A DNA stretch of 64,000 bases from Rhizobium pisi (GTDB taxonomy: Bacteria > Pseudomonadota > Alphaproteobacteria > Rhizobiales > Rhizobiaceae). Below the pieces are notes generated by a model, which saw only the letters and a program-made list of their open reading frames with translations, did not search any database and was not told the DNA's origin. The translations under genes and the position numbers were made by a program. The DNA lies in NCBI RefSeq assembly GCF_003938655.1, contig NZ_RJJT01000011.1, forward strand, positions 124,001 to 188,000. The letters are read 5' to 3'. Positions 24,437-34,599 of the stretch are shown in pieces; positions within the stretch are counted from its first letter, which is position 1; each line of letters opens with the position of its first letter.

Positions 24437-25603
24437 ATGGGCATCGCCAATGGCATCCGCAAACAAGCAAAGAAGATCGCCATCGGCGAACGCCATACCA
24501 GCGCCTGGGCACAGTCGCTGAAGGAAGCAGCGGAAGAGCTACCGCCGCCGCCGCTGCACCGTCTGGAAAAGGACGGTCTCGACGTCAGCATGGCCTGGGC
24601 AATCATCGGCATCTTCGGCATTCTCTTCCTTGCCGCGGTCTATCTGATGTCGCTCATCCTCATCCCCATCACACTTGCCGTCGTCGTCGGCATGATCCTC
24701 GGCATGGCGGCCGAAAAGCTCAGCAAGATGGGGGTGCCGCGGCTTGCCAATGCCTTCTTGCTGTCAAGCGGCGTCGCATTGGTGATCTTCCTGCTGATCA
24801 ACTCGCTTGCCGACCCGCTGATGACGTTTGCCAATGAGGGCCCGGCCTTTGCCGAGCGAACCATCAACCGCGTCATGCCTTACCTGGAGCACATCAAGTG
24901 GCTGCATATCACGCCGGCGACATTCGAAAGCGGGTCGATGTCGATCGGTGCACTGCTCGAAAATACCGGCAACGTGCTGCATGTGGTGACGAGTAGCCTA
25001 ACGCCCGCACTGGTGCAGGGGATGATCTTCTTTGCAGCGCTGCTGTTCTTCCTCGCCAGTCGGGTCAACCTGCGCAAGTCGATCATCATGACCTTCCGCA
25101 CTCGCACGCAGCGACTGGCGGCAATCCGTGTCATCAACGCCGTCGAGCAGGTGCTTGGCTTCTATTTCGCGACGGCCTCGCTGATCTATGTCGGGCTCGG
25201 CGTCGTCATGACCGTCATCGCCTACGCCGGCGGGCTGTCCGCCCCGATGCTCTGGGGCTTCTTTGCCTTTCTGTCGAGCTTCATTCCTTACCTTGGCATC
25301 ACGCTGATGACGCTTGCCATCGCCATCGCCGGCGTCCTTACCCATGATGGCCTCCTCATCGGCCTGATACCGGCAGCGGCCTTCTTTACCGTGCATCTCC
25401 TCATGGAGAACCTGATCTTCCCGGCGGTGATGGGACGGCGGCTCGAGATCAATCCCTTCGTCGTCTTCCTCGCCATCCTGTTCTGGACATGGATGTGGGG
25501 CGCCGTCGGCGCGATGCTGGCACTGCCTCTCTCGCTGATCGTCATGACTGTTATCGACGAGCTGCTGATCGAAGAAAAGCCGCAGCCGCAGTTGCCGAAA
25601 TGA
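24437..25603 (+). CDS. AI-2E family transporter (YdiK/PerM type permease)
   Basis: A 388-residue membrane protein of the AI-2 exporter (PerM/UPF0118) family, with paired N-terminal helices (WAIIGIFGILFLAAVYLMSL), a soluble middle section (about 150-210) and a C-terminal helix bundle ending FWTWMWGAVGAMLALPLSLIVMTV. Family members export small molecules or act as Na+/H+ antiporters, so the AI-2 label is only a family name. The start is uncertain; another Met lies eight codons upstream at 24413. The FAD oxidoreductase follows 18 bases on. Confidence 0.82.
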   Translation: MGIANGIRKQAKKIAIGERHTSAWAQSLKEAAEELPPPPLHRLEKDGLDVSMAWAIIGIFGILFLAAVYLMSLILIPITLAVVVGMILGMAAEKLSKMGVPRLANAFLLSSGVALVIFLLINSLADPLMTFANEGPAFAERTINRVMPYLEHIKWLHITPATFESGSMSIGALLENTGNVLHVVTSSLTPALVQGMIFFAALLFFLASRVNLRKSIIMTFRTRTQRLAAIRVINAVEQVLGFYFATASLIYVGLGVVMTVIAYAGGLSAPMLWGFFAFLSSFIPYLGITLMTLAIAIAGVLTHDGLLIGLIPAAAFFTVHLLMENLIFPAVMGRRLEINPFVVFLAILFWTWMWGAVGAMLALPLSLIVMTVIDELLIEEKPQPQLPK

Positions 25604-25621
25604 TCAACCGGGGGGACGTTC

Positions 25622-26914
25622 GTGGCATCTGATCTCGATCTTGCCGAATCCGATCACGACCAGATGGTCAGCGGCCGTTCTCTCTGGGGGAAAAGCGGCA
25701 TCCGGCCGCACTGGCTGCCGATCGAGCGGAGCTTTTCGATCGACGTCACCGTGATCGGTGGCGGCATCACCGGCGCATTGGTTGCCGAACACCTGACGGC
25801 GCGCGGTTTTTCCGTTGTCGTCATCGACCGGGAGGAACCCGGTTTCGGCAGCACCGCCGCGAGCACGGCCATGCTGCAATGGGAAATCGACAGCACGCTC
25901 ACCGAGCTCGAGGATTATTACGGCTTCGAGCGCGCGGCCAGGATCTACCGCCACAGCGGTGCGGCGGTCGCCGGGCTTTCCAAGCTGATCGCCGCAAACG
26001 GGATCGCCTGCGGCTTTCGGCCGCGCAATACGCTCTATCTGGCCGACGGCCGCGAAGGCGCGCGCAATCTCCTGGAAGAACGTCAGCTTCGCCGTCGGGC
26101 GGGCCTGCCCGGCGTCTATCTCGAACATCCCGATCTCTTCACACAGTTCGAGCTCGACCGGGATGGCGCGATCTATTCTCCAGGTTCGGCGGAGTGCGAT
26201 CCGCTGCTTTTGACCTGGGGATTGATCAAGATGGCCGTCCGGCGCGGCGCGCGGCTTGTCAGCGCATCCGTGGCTCAGCTTTACAGCGAGGGCGATCACG
26301 TGACAGTCGAGACGGACGACGGCCACGTCATCGAGGCGCGGCACGTCGTGCTTGCGACCGGCTATGCGATGCCCGGCCTCGATATGCCGAAGCTGCATCG
26401 ATCGAGTTCGAGCTGGGCGCTCGCGACCGTGCCGCAGGACCCGGCAAATTTCTGGCGCGACAGGGCGTTGATCTGGGAGGATAGCCACCCCTATCTCTAC
26501 ATGCGCACGACGCCTGATAACCGCATCGTCGCCGGCGGCGAGGACGACGGCACGACCGATCCAGAAGCGCGCGACCGCAAGCTGCCGGCGAAGACCGTGG
26601 CGATTCAGGAAAAGATGAAGCGGCTGTGGCCGAAGGCCGATACGCGCGTGGCCCATGCCTGGTGTGGCACCTTCGGCGAGACGGCCGACGGCCTGCCGCT
26701 GATCGGCCCGGTGCCGGAGATGCCGCATGTCTTTGCCGCCTATGGCTATGGCGGCAACGGCATTACCTTTTCCTATCTCGCCGCTCAGATGATCGGCGCC
26801 ATGCTTGCCGGCATGCACCGCGACTGGTTCGAGGATTTTGCGCTCGACCGCGACGGGCCGCGCATGCCGCGTTTTGGAGAGGATATCGTGCGGGTCCGGA
26901 ATGAGCTGAGGTAA
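25622..26914 (+). CDS. FAD-dependent amino-acid/glycine oxidase-type oxidoreductase
   Basis: A 430-residue DAO-superfamily enzyme. The FAD-binding dinucleotide motif is VTVIGGGITGALVAEHL (about residues 43-59), followed by VIDREEPGFGSTAASTAML, and the C-terminal flavin site is TFGETADGLPLIGPVPEMPHVFAAYGYGGNGITFS. It probably oxidises an amine or amino acid, substrate unknown. The start is GTG after GGGGGGACG. It lies 18 bases behind the permease gene and may be cotranscribed. Confidence 0.85.
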   Translation: MASDLDLAESDHDQMVSGRSLWGKSGIRPHWLPIERSFSIDVTVIGGGITGALVAEHLTARGFSVVVIDREEPGFGSTAASTAMLQWEIDSTLTELEDYYGFERAARIYRHSGAAVAGLSKLIAANGIACGFRPRNTLYLADGREGARNLLEERQLRRRAGLPGVYLEHPDLFTQFELDRDGAIYSPGSAECDPLLLTWGLIKMAVRRGARLVSASVAQLYSEGDHVTVETDDGHVIEARHVVLATGYAMPGLDMPKLHRSSSSWALATVPQDPANFWRDRALIWEDSHPYLYMRTTPDNRIVAGGEDDGTTDPEARDRKLPAKTVAIQEKMKRLWPKADTRVAHAWCGTFGETADGLPLIGPVPEMPHVFAAYGYGGNGITFSYLAAQMIGAMLAGMHRDWFEDFALDRDGPRMPRFGEDIVRVRNELR

Positions 26915-26948
26915 GGACGCCGTATGGATAGCGGGCCGTACGGCGGAA

Positions 26949-27746
26949 CTACTCCGTCGTCTTGTCGTCGCCGGTATCCTCGACATCCTCGAGGCGAACG
27001 AACTGCGTGCCCTTGGCCTTGAGATCGACTAGCGCTTTCGCCACCCCCTCACCCGCCGCATGGGTCGGCTGGTTGATGTGAGAGATGATGACGTCGCCGT
27101 CCTTGGCGGAGGCGATGCGTTTTTCGGTGATTGCCGCTCCGAGCAGCGAGCCGCCGTCGCCGTTTACCGAATAACCGGCAATGCGATAGCCCATGGCACG
27201 GATCTCGCCGATGGCGGAAAGGTCATATTTGGCGGTCGAGCCCCGGAACCAATGCGGCGCCGGAATGCCGGCCGCGACCATGGCGGCCGCGCCGCCTTCG
27301 ACTTCCTGCCTGACAGCCTGCGGCGAGCCGGCGGAGGCGATGCCGTAGATCAGCGTCGGCGTGTCAACGGCCGGAATATGGTTCTCGCCATGGTTTTCGA
27401 GTTCGAAGAGATCGGGATTCTGCAGGAGGACGGCGACGGCAGCGGGATTGTGCTTCAGCCAGCGGGCGGTAACGAAGATCGTTGCCGGAATGCGTTCCTG
27501 CACCAGTGTCGACAGAATGCGCTCGTCCGCTCGCCCCATGCAGGCATCGAAAGTGAGCGCGATGCGGACATGGCCAGCGATATTGGAACGGGCGATATGC
27601 AGATGCGGTTCGACGAGTTTTGGCGCTGGAGCCTTCGGGGCCGAACCCACTGCGGCCGGAGCCGGCAGCGCCGACGGTATTTCGTCCGCTGACGCAGCTG
27701 ATAGGGTAGCCAGAAGGAACGCCGAAGCGAGCAGGATGCGGTTCAT
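26949..27746 (-). CDS. Polysaccharide deacetylase family protein, secreted
   Basis: A 265-residue protein with a signal peptide (MNRILLASAFLLATLSAASA) and a NodB-like fold. Motif 1 reads LTFDACMGR, so the usual second Asp of TFDDG is Ala. Motif 2 reads ENHGENH, keeping the two metal-binding histidines. Motif 3 may be WFRGSTAKYD. Such TFDAC variants form their own subgroup; loss of the Asp may change metal binding. A periplasmic role on a polysaccharide is inferred only from the fold. Confidence 0.82.
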   Translation of the reverse strand: MNRILLASAFLLATLSAASADEIPSALPAPAAVGSAPKAPAPKLVEPHLHIARSNIAGHVRIALTFDACMGRADERILSTLVQERIPATIFVTARWLKHNPAAVAVLLQNPDLFELENHGENHIPAVDTPTLIYGIASAGSPQAVRQEVEGGAAAMVAAGIPAPHWFRGSTAKYDLSAIGEIRAMGYRIAGYSVNGDGGSLLGAAITEKRIASAKDGDVIISHINQPTHAAGEGVAKALVDLKAKGTQFVRLEDVEDTGDDKTTE

Positions 27747-27848
27747 ATCGTCGATTTCTATGATTCGAGCTGCCTATTTTAGCGATTGCTTTCGCCTGCC
27801 GCCATGTGGCCGGATGTCACTGCAGCCGCTGGGACACATGCACCGGCA

Positions 27849-28238
27849 TCAATCATAGAGATAATACTTGTCCCACTTCTCGCGCGGCACCTTTTCGCCG
27901 ATCTGATAGTCGAGTTCGCGCACGTTGATATGCTGCGGGCCGGTGATGCAATTGTAGGAGAGATGGTACCAGTCGCCCTTGCTGCGGAAGACCGCACCCG
28001 GCGCCTGCAGCGAATTGTCGCCCGGGATCGGATCCTTGAAGGTATAGGCGATCACCTTGTCGGGCTTGAAGCCGGTGCTGTCGCTGTTGATGCGGCTCAT
28101 CGCCTCAGTGTCGCAGCTCTGTTCCAGGCGGGTCGAAGGATCGAGCTTTTCTAGCTGCTTCTTGATCGCGGGATCGACGGCAAGGGCGGGGCCGGCAAGG
28201 CCGACCAGCGACACAAACAGGATCAGACGTTTCGGCAT
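27849..28238 (-). CDS. DUF930 domain protein, secreted
   Basis: A 129-residue protein with a signal peptide (MPKRLILFVSLVGLAGPALA) and a DUF930 domain: LDPSTRLEQSCDTEAMSRI and GDWYHLSYNCITGPQHINVRELDYQIG, with one likely disulfide pair (C42, C96 approximately). It should be periplasmic; the function is unknown. An in-frame TTG three codons upstream is the alternative start. It is divergent from the oligopeptidase gene. Confidence 0.8.
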   Translation of the reverse strand: MPKRLILFVSLVGLAGPALAVDPAIKKQLEKLDPSTRLEQSCDTEAMSRINSDSTGFKPDKVIAYTFKDPIPGDNSLQAPGAVFRSKGDWYHLSYNCITGPQHINVRELDYQIGEKVPREKWDKYYLYD

Positions 28239-28487
28239 TGCGGACAAAATCCCTTACTGTTCTGCAATTCTCACCCTACCGCCGACAGCTTGCCGGAGGC
28301 TTGGCACGTGCAATTTCGCTGAGATAGCGGACTTTCTTAAACAATGTGGTGACATCAAGGCAATGCGGGCAGCGCGTCCTCCTTGTCTGTGGAAGGTCAC
28401 CCGTACCCTTGGCGCAGCCTTGCCGCTTGATCCGGCGCCGGTGCGCCTCTATCTCTTGCCAACCCGACATTCCCACGGAGCCATTCC

Positions 28488-30596
28488 TTGTCCGCTTTCA
28501 AGAGCCTGCCGACCCCGCCTGCCGCACCGAAGAAACCCGCCTCCGATACGCGCCACGGCATTACCCGCACGGACGATTACGCCTGGCTGCGCGCCGACAA
28601 CTGGCAAGCGATGTTCAAGGATCCCTCGATCCTCGATCCCGACATCCGCCGGCATCTCGAAGCCGAAAACGCCTATATGAACGCGGCGATGGAAGACACG
28701 AAGCCGCTGCAGAAGGCGCTGTTTTCCGAAATGCGCGGCCGCATCAAGGAGGACGACAGCTCCGTGCCGATGAAGGACGGCGCCTATGCCTACGGCACCT
28801 TCTATGTCACAGGCGGCGAGCAGCCGCGCTATTTCCGCATCGCCCGCGATGGCGACGTCGCCGACGAGACGATCCGCACGGTTCTGCTCGACGGAGACAA
28901 GGAGGCCGCCGGCAAGGCCTATTTCCGGCTCGCCGGCCTCGACCATACAAGCGACCACAGCCGCGGCATCTGGGGTTATGACGACAAGGGCTCGGAATTC
29001 TTCACGCTACAAGTGCGTGACCTCTCAACGGGCGAAGACCTTAGCGACCGGATAGAGAATACCGGCGGCGGCGGTGTCTGGGCGCCAGACGGCAAGAGCT
29101 TCTTCTATTCGGCGCTCGACGAGAACCACCGGCCATCGAAGGTGTTCCACCATATTCTCGGCACACCGCAAAGCGAGGATCGATTGGTCTACGAGGAAGA
29201 GGATGCCGGCTTCTTCATGGGCGTCGGCGGATCGCTGCTCGACGACTTCATCTATATTGACATTCACGACCACGAGACGAGCGAATACCGCCTGCTGTCG
29301 ACCAAGGACCTCTCCGCCGAGCCGAAGCTAGTTGCGGCGCGCGAGGAAGGCATCGAATATTCGCTGACCGAGGGCGGCGACGTCTTCTACATCCTCACCA
29401 ATGACGGCGGCGCCAAGGATTTCAAGATCATGGAAACGCCGGTTGATAAGCCGGGCAAGGAAAACTGGCGCGAGGTCGTGCCGCACAAGCCGGGCACCCT
29501 TATCATCAGCCATATGGCCTACGCTCGCCATCTCTTGTGGCTGGAGCGCAAGGACGGGCTGCCGCAGATCATGATCCGCGACCGGAAGACCGGCGAGGAA
29601 CATGCTATCGCCTTTGCCGAGGAAGCCTATTCGCTGGGGCTCTCGGGAGCTGCGGAATACGACACGGATGTCATCCGTTTCTCCTATTCCTCGATGACGA
29701 CGCCGTCGCAGCTCTACGACTACAATATGGTAACGCGCGAGCGCACGCTGCTCAAGACGCAGGAGGTGCCGTCGGGCCACAATCCCGACGACTACGTCAC
29801 CCGCCGCGTCTTCGCTCCGGCCTGGGATGGCGAGAAGGTGCCGGTCACCCTGCTCTATCGTAGGGATACCGCGCTCGACGGCACGGCACCCTGCCTGCTC
29901 TACGGCTATGGCGCCTACGGCATCACCATTCCTGCCGGCTTCAACACCAATTGCCTGTCGCTTGCCGATCGCGGCTTCGTCTATGCCATCGCGCATATCC
30001 GCGGCGGCAAGGACAAGGGCTTCTCCTGGTACGAAGACGGCAAGATGGACAAGAAGACCAACACCTTCAAGGACTTCATTGCTGCCGCTGACTATCTGAA
30101 TCAGGAGAAGTTCACATCCTACGCGAAGATCATCGCCGAGGGCGGATCGGCCGGCGGCATGCTGATGGGCGCCGTTGCCAACATGGCGCCTGAGAAGTTT
30201 GCCGGCATCATCGCCGCCGTTCCCTTTGTCGACGTGCTCAACACCATGCTGGATGACACCTTGCCGCTCACCCCGCCGGAATGGCCGGAATGGGGCAACC
30301 CGATCGACAGCAAGGAAGAGTACGAGCAGATCGCGTCCTACTCGCCCTATGACAATGTCGAAGCAAAATCCTACCCGCCGATCCTGGCGCTCGGCGGCTT
30401 GACGGACCCGCGCGTCACCTATTGGGAGCCGGCCAAGTGGGTTGCCAAGCTGCGGGACAAGACGACGGGCGACGCACCGATCCTGCTCAAGACGAACATG
30501 GACGCCGGCCATGGCGGCGCGTCAGGGCGCTTCCAGCGGCTGGAAGAGATTGCGTTCGAGTATGCGTTTGCAATCAAGGTTGCAGACAAGATGTGA
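28488..30596 (+). CDS. ptrB: Oligopeptidase B / S9A serine peptidase
   Basis: A 702-residue S9A-family peptidase. The N-terminal part (about 1-420) is a beta-propeller; the C-terminal part is an alpha/beta hydrolase with the nucleophile in GGSAGGMLM, the Asp in LGGLTDPRVTYWEP and the His in AGHGGASGRF. It cleaves short peptides after basic residues in the cytoplasm if it is a true protease II; prolyl oligopeptidase is the alternative. The start is TTG (SAFKSLPTPP) with GGAG upstream. No signal peptide. Confidence 0.9.
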   Translation: MSAFKSLPTPPAAPKKPASDTRHGITRTDDYAWLRADNWQAMFKDPSILDPDIRRHLEAENAYMNAAMEDTKPLQKALFSEMRGRIKEDDSSVPMKDGAYAYGTFYVTGGEQPRYFRIARDGDVADETIRTVLLDGDKEAAGKAYFRLAGLDHTSDHSRGIWGYDDKGSEFFTLQVRDLSTGEDLSDRIENTGGGGVWAPDGKSFFYSALDENHRPSKVFHHILGTPQSEDRLVYEEEDAGFFMGVGGSLLDDFIYIDIHDHETSEYRLLSTKDLSAEPKLVAAREEGIEYSLTEGGDVFYILTNDGGAKDFKIMETPVDKPGKENWREVVPHKPGTLIISHMAYARHLLWLERKDGLPQIMIRDRKTGEEHAIAFAEEAYSLGLSGAAEYDTDVIRFSYSSMTTPSQLYDYNMVTRERTLLKTQEVPSGHNPDDYVTRRVFAPAWDGEKVPVTLLYRRDTALDGTAPCLLYGYGAYGITIPAGFNTNCLSLADRGFVYAIAHIRGGKDKGFSWYEDGKMDKKTNTFKDFIAAADYLNQEKFTSYAKIIAEGGSAGGMLMGAVANMAPEKFAGIIAAVPFVDVLNTMLDDTLPLTPPEWPEWGNPIDSKEEYEQIASYSPYDNVEAKSYPPILALGGLTDPRVTYWEPAKWVAKLRDKTTGDAPILLKTNMDAGHGGASGRFQRLEEIAFEYAFAIKVADKM

Positions 30597-30688
30597 ACGC
30601 TAGACCCGGCTTGGGTCATGCCGCTGGATACCCCTCTGCGCTGCCGGCCAGAGGGGCTCGACACAGTGCGCCGTCGAAGGAGAGAGAA

Positions 30689-31213
30689 ATGCCCGTCTAT
30701 GTCGCCCTACTCCGCGCCGTAAATGTCGGCGGCACCGGCTCCCTCCCTATGGCCGAACTGAAAGCGATCTGCGAAGGCCTCGGCTTTACCGACGCGAAGA
30801 CCTACATCCAGAGCGGCAATGTGCTTTTCCGCTCGGATGAATCCGAAAAGGCGGTAGAGGAAAAGCTCGACGAGGCTCTCGGGAAAAAAATGGGCAAGCA
30901 GCCCGGGGTGATGGTGCGCAGCCGAAAGGAGCTTGAGGACATTGCCGCCAATGCGCCCTTCCCCGATGCCAAGCCGAACTTCCTGCTCGTCTACTTCCTT
31001 CCCGAGAAGGCGGCAGGCGATGCGCTGGAGAAGATGGTGGCGCCCGACGGCGAAGAAGCAAAGCTCGCCGGCCGGGAAATTTATGTGCACTATCCCAATG
31101 GCTCGGGCCGCTCGAAACTGAAGCTCCCGGCGCTGAAGCCGGGAACGTCCCGCAATCTTAATACCGTGCGCAAACTCGCCGAAATGGCGGGTGAGATGGA
31201 AGGCAGGAGCTGA
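30689..31213 (+). CDS. DUF1697 family protein
   Basis: A 174-residue DUF1697 protein, recognised from VALLRAVNVGGTGSLPMAELKAICEGLGF, KTYIQSGNVLF and the C-terminal NLNTVRKLAEMA. The family is widespread and of unknown function. A strong GAAGGAGAGAGAA precedes the ATG. It converges with the MFS gene, seven bases apart. Confidence 0.88.
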   Translation: MPVYVALLRAVNVGGTGSLPMAELKAICEGLGFTDAKTYIQSGNVLFRSDESEKAVEEKLDEALGKKMGKQPGVMVRSRKELEDIAANAPFPDAKPNFLLVYFLPEKAAGDALEKMVAPDGEEAKLAGREIYVHYPNGSGRSKLKLPALKPGTSRNLNTVRKLAEMAGEMEGRS

Positions 31214-31220
31214 AGCGGCG

Positions 31221-32672
31221 TCAGGCTCCGGCAGCGCCTTTCGTCCGTTTGGCCTTGTAGCCGCTGATCTCCTCGCCGGCAGTCGGCGAGAAGCGCAGGT
31301 TCCAGAAGGTCGCGGTGATCGAGATGAGCGTGACGACGACGAAGGCGGTTGAGAAATCGCCAAGGGCAGGCGTTTCGACACCTGACAAGGCCATGGAGCC
31401 GTGCAGCGCTAAGGCCCCGATGCAGATGCCGAGCGACAGCATCAGCTGCTGGAAGGTGGTGTAGAAGCTGGTGGCCGAGCTCATCCGCTCCTTGCTGATC
31501 TCATCATAGGCAATGGTGTTATAGGCGGTGAACTGGAACGACAGAAAGAAGGCGCTGAGCATCAGGACGACGAAGATCAGCGGCATCGGCCAATCGGGCC
31601 GGAACGCGGCACAGAGGCCGTAGCCGATCGTACCGAGGATGCCGTTGATGATGAGGCTTCTGCGGAAACCGAGCCTGCTGAAGACGGCCTTTGCCATCGG
31701 CTTCATGGCGAGTGCGCCAAGTGCGGTCGCTATGACGATTTGACCGGCCGCGGCGGCAGACAGGCCGAAGCCGATCTGGAAGAGCAGCGGCAGCAGGAAG
31801 GGCTGAGCGCCCTGCGTGATGCGCGTCAGCGAACCGGCGACGACCGATGTGCCGAAGCTCGGCACCTTCATCAGCGAGAAGTCCATGATCGGCGACGGAT
31901 GCTTGCGGGCATGCTTGAGATAGGCGATGCCGAAGATGAGGCCGAGAGCGATCAGGAAGATCGAGAAAGCGCCCTCGCCTTCATGGCTCGACATTTCGAA
32001 GCCAAACAGCATCGAGCCGAGCGAGATGCCGGAGAGGACGAAGCCGATCGTATCGAAGGGGCCGCTTGCCTTGCCCTTCACCTCGTCAATGTAGATCGAG
32101 ACGAAGATCATGCCGACGATGCCGATCGGCACGTTGATGTAGAAGATCCACCGCCAGTCGAGATAGGTGACAATGAAGCCGCCGAGCGGCGGTCCGACGA
32201 TCGGGCCGATCAGCGCCGGCACCAGCAGCCAGGACATGGCGCTGACCATATCCTTGCGGTCGACGCTGCGCATCAGCACGAGACGGCCGACCGGCATCAT
32301 CATCGCGCCGCCCATGCCTTGCAGCAACCGCGCCAGCACCAGGAAAGACAGTGTCGGCGCGAGCGCACAGAGGATGGAGCCGGCGACGAAGACTGATATG
32401 GCCGCTCGGAAGACGGTGCGCGAGCCGAAACTGTCGGCCATACGGCCGCTTGCGGGAATGAAGATCGCAAGGCTGAGGAGATAGGATGTCAGCGCGATCG
32501 ACATGGCAGGCGCGCTGACGGCGAAATCGCGAGCCATGGTGGGCAGCGCGGTCGCAAGCACGGTCGCATCAACGTTTTCCATCAGCATCGCACTTGCGAC
32601 AATCATCGCGATCACCCGGAAATTGGGCGCGGCGCGCCGAACCATCGGCGCCTGGTAAATCTGATCCGACAT
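31221..32672 (-). CDS. MFS transporter, DHA2 drug:H+ antiporter type
   Basis: A 483-residue transporter with about 14 membrane helices, of the DHA2 (EmrB/QacA) group. The N-terminal half has MENVDATVLATALPTMARDF, GRMADSFGSRTVF and the motif C-like region LIGPIVGPPLGGFIVTYLDWRWIFYINVPIGI. It probably exports a toxic compound by proton exchange. There is no adjacent membrane-fusion gene, unlike the emrAB-like pair at 53.7-56.6 kb. The substrate is unknown. Confidence 0.88.
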   Translation of the reverse strand: MSDQIYQAPMVRRAAPNFRVIAMIVASAMLMENVDATVLATALPTMARDFAVSAPAMSIALTSYLLSLAIFIPASGRMADSFGSRTVFRAAISVFVAGSILCALAPTLSFLVLARLLQGMGGAMMMPVGRLVLMRSVDRKDMVSAMSWLLVPALIGPIVGPPLGGFIVTYLDWRWIFYINVPIGIVGMIFVSIYIDEVKGKASGPFDTIGFVLSGISLGSMLFGFEMSSHEGEGAFSIFLIALGLIFGIAYLKHARKHPSPIMDFSLMKVPSFGTSVVAGSLTRITQGAQPFLLPLLFQIGFGLSAAAAGQIVIATALGALAMKPMAKAVFSRLGFRRSLIINGILGTIGYGLCAAFRPDWPMPLIFVVLMLSAFFLSFQFTAYNTIAYDEISKERMSSATSFYTTFQQLMLSLGICIGALALHGSMALSGVETPALGDFSTAFVVVTLISITATFWNLRFSPTAGEEISGYKAKRTKGAAGA

Positions 32673-32947
32673 CGTCCGGAATCACTCGCGGTGGCGCGGC
32701 GGAGCACAGGAGGCAGCAAGGCCGCGGGGATGACATGGCGCAAGGCCAAGGGGAGATGACTTGCTATACGCCTGCGATCATGGCGGCGCTATGTCCTTTA
32801 TGGCAAGGCAGCTTTGACGAGAGGTAAAGGCAGATCACGATTCCTTGCATCGGCCTGCTCTTCGTGAAGGTTGTCACTCCCGCGCGAAGGTCTTGCGCGC
32901 GACAGAACCGGCTTGCACCGCAGGCATCCCGGCCCTACCTATGAACC

Positions 32948-34450
32948 ATGACCCCTGCCCTGCAGAAAAACCGGCCCGGCGCGGCCTTTCCATTCGACAA
33001 CAGCTATGTCGGCTTGCCCGAGCGCTTCTTCGCGCCCCAGACACCGACACCGGTGACCGAGCCGTGGTTGATCAAGCTCAACGAGCCGCTCGCCGCGGAA
33101 CTCGGGCTCGACGTGGGAGTTTTGCGCCGCGACGGCGCGGCGATCTTTTCCGGCAATCTCGTTCCGGAAGGGGCTCAGCCGCTGGCCATGGCCTATGCCG
33201 GGCACCAGTTCGGCGGCTTCTCGCCTGTGCTCGGCGACGGGCGGGCGATCCTGCTTGGCGAAGTGGTCGATGCCAAGGGCAAGCGCTTGGACATCCAGCT
33301 GAAGGGCGCGGGGCCAACACCTTTTTCGCGCCGCGGCGACGGGCGGGCAGCGCTCGGGCCGGTGCTGCGCGAATATATCATCAGCGAGGCCATGTTTGCG
33401 CTCGGCGTTCCCGCAACGCGGGCGCTGGCCGCCGTGACGACGGGCGAGCCGGTCTATCGCGAAGAGGTGCTTCCGGGCGCAGTTTTCACCCGCGTGGCGG
33501 CAAGCCATATCAGGGTCGGCACCTTCCAGTTCTTCGCCGCAAGGGGCGATACAGAAGGCGTTCTGGCGCTGGCCGACCACGTGATCGACCGGCATTATCC
33601 CGCGCTGAAAGAGGCCGACAATCCCTATCTCGCGCTGTTCGATGCGGTCTCCGACCGCCAGGCGGCGCTGATTGCGCGCTGGCTGCATGTCGGCTTCATC
33701 CATGGCGTCATGAACACAGACAATATGACTGTCTCCGGGGAAACGATCGATTTCGGCCCCTGCGCCTTCATGGATAGCTATGATCCCGCAACCGTCTTCT
33801 CGTCGATCGACCAGCATGGCCGCTATGCCTATGCCAACCAGCCCGCCATCGGCCAATGGAACCTCGCAAGGCTTGGCGAAACGCTCTTGCCGCTGATCGA
33901 CGCAGATCCGGACAGTGCGGTCGACAAGGCGAATGTCGTGATCAGGACTTATGGCGAACGCTTCCAGGCACAGTGGCTGGCCGGCATGCGACATAAGATC
34001 GGACTCGCCGGGGAAGAGGACGGTGATCTCGAACTGGTGCAGGCATTGCTGGCCCTGATGCAGGCCCAGGTCGCGGATTTCACGCTGACCTTCCGCCGGC
34101 TGTCGGATTTTGCCGGCGACGATACCGCAGAACCTGCTTTTGCGGCGAGTTTCCGGGAGCCGGACGCCTGCCGCGACTGGCTGGCGCGGTGGCGGGAGAG
34201 ACTGTCACGCGATCCGCAAACGGCCACCGAGCGCGCCGTCGCCATGCGCCGCGTCAATCCGGCCTTCATCCCGCGCAACCACCGGGTCGAACAGGCGATA
34301 GATGCAGCAGTGGAGGATGGCGATTTCTCGCTGTTCGAGGCACTGCTGACAGTGCTTTCGAATCCCTACGAGGACCAGCCGGCCTTTGCAGCCTACATGG
34401 AGCCGCCGAAGCCGAACGAGCGAGTGCTGCAAACCTTCTGCGGGACCTGA
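32948..34450 (+). CDS. selO: Protein adenylyltransferase SelO (YdiU family)
   Basis: A 500-residue pseudokinase-fold enzyme that transfers AMP from ATP to protein Ser/Thr/Tyr. Visible motifs are YAGHQFGGFSPVLGDGRAILLGE, KGAGPTPFSRRGDGRAALGPVLRE, and the active-site segment HGVMNTDNM (D258, N259) with the metal-binding D268 in DFGPCAFMD. The C-terminus is FCGT, so the third-last residue is Cys at the position where animal SelO carries selenocysteine. Relatives act in redox stress. It stands alone. Confidence 0.93.
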   Translation: MTPALQKNRPGAAFPFDNSYVGLPERFFAPQTPTPVTEPWLIKLNEPLAAELGLDVGVLRRDGAAIFSGNLVPEGAQPLAMAYAGHQFGGFSPVLGDGRAILLGEVVDAKGKRLDIQLKGAGPTPFSRRGDGRAALGPVLREYIISEAMFALGVPATRALAAVTTGEPVYREEVLPGAVFTRVAASHIRVGTFQFFAARGDTEGVLALADHVIDRHYPALKEADNPYLALFDAVSDRQAALIARWLHVGFIHGVMNTDNMTVSGETIDFGPCAFMDSYDPATVFSSIDQHGRYAYANQPAIGQWNLARLGETLLPLIDADPDSAVDKANVVIRTYGERFQAQWLAGMRHKIGLAGEEDGDLELVQALLALMQAQVADFTLTFRRLSDFAGDDTAEPAFAASFREPDACRDWLARWRERLSRDPQTATERAVAMRRVNPAFIPRNHRVEQAIDAAVEDGDFSLFEALLTVLSNPYEDQPAFAAYMEPPKPNERVLQTFCGT

Positions 34451-34599
34451 CGGTCGACGGCGCCCGTTTCATCGCAGCAGCCCGGCCACGGCGATTCGCT
34501 TCCCTCAAGCCCGGCGGCCCAGTCCGACGCATCTGCACCGTGACCGTAGCCTGCGGCAATTGTGGCCGTTGAAAGGCATCTCCTTTGCGCTATCTGCCT

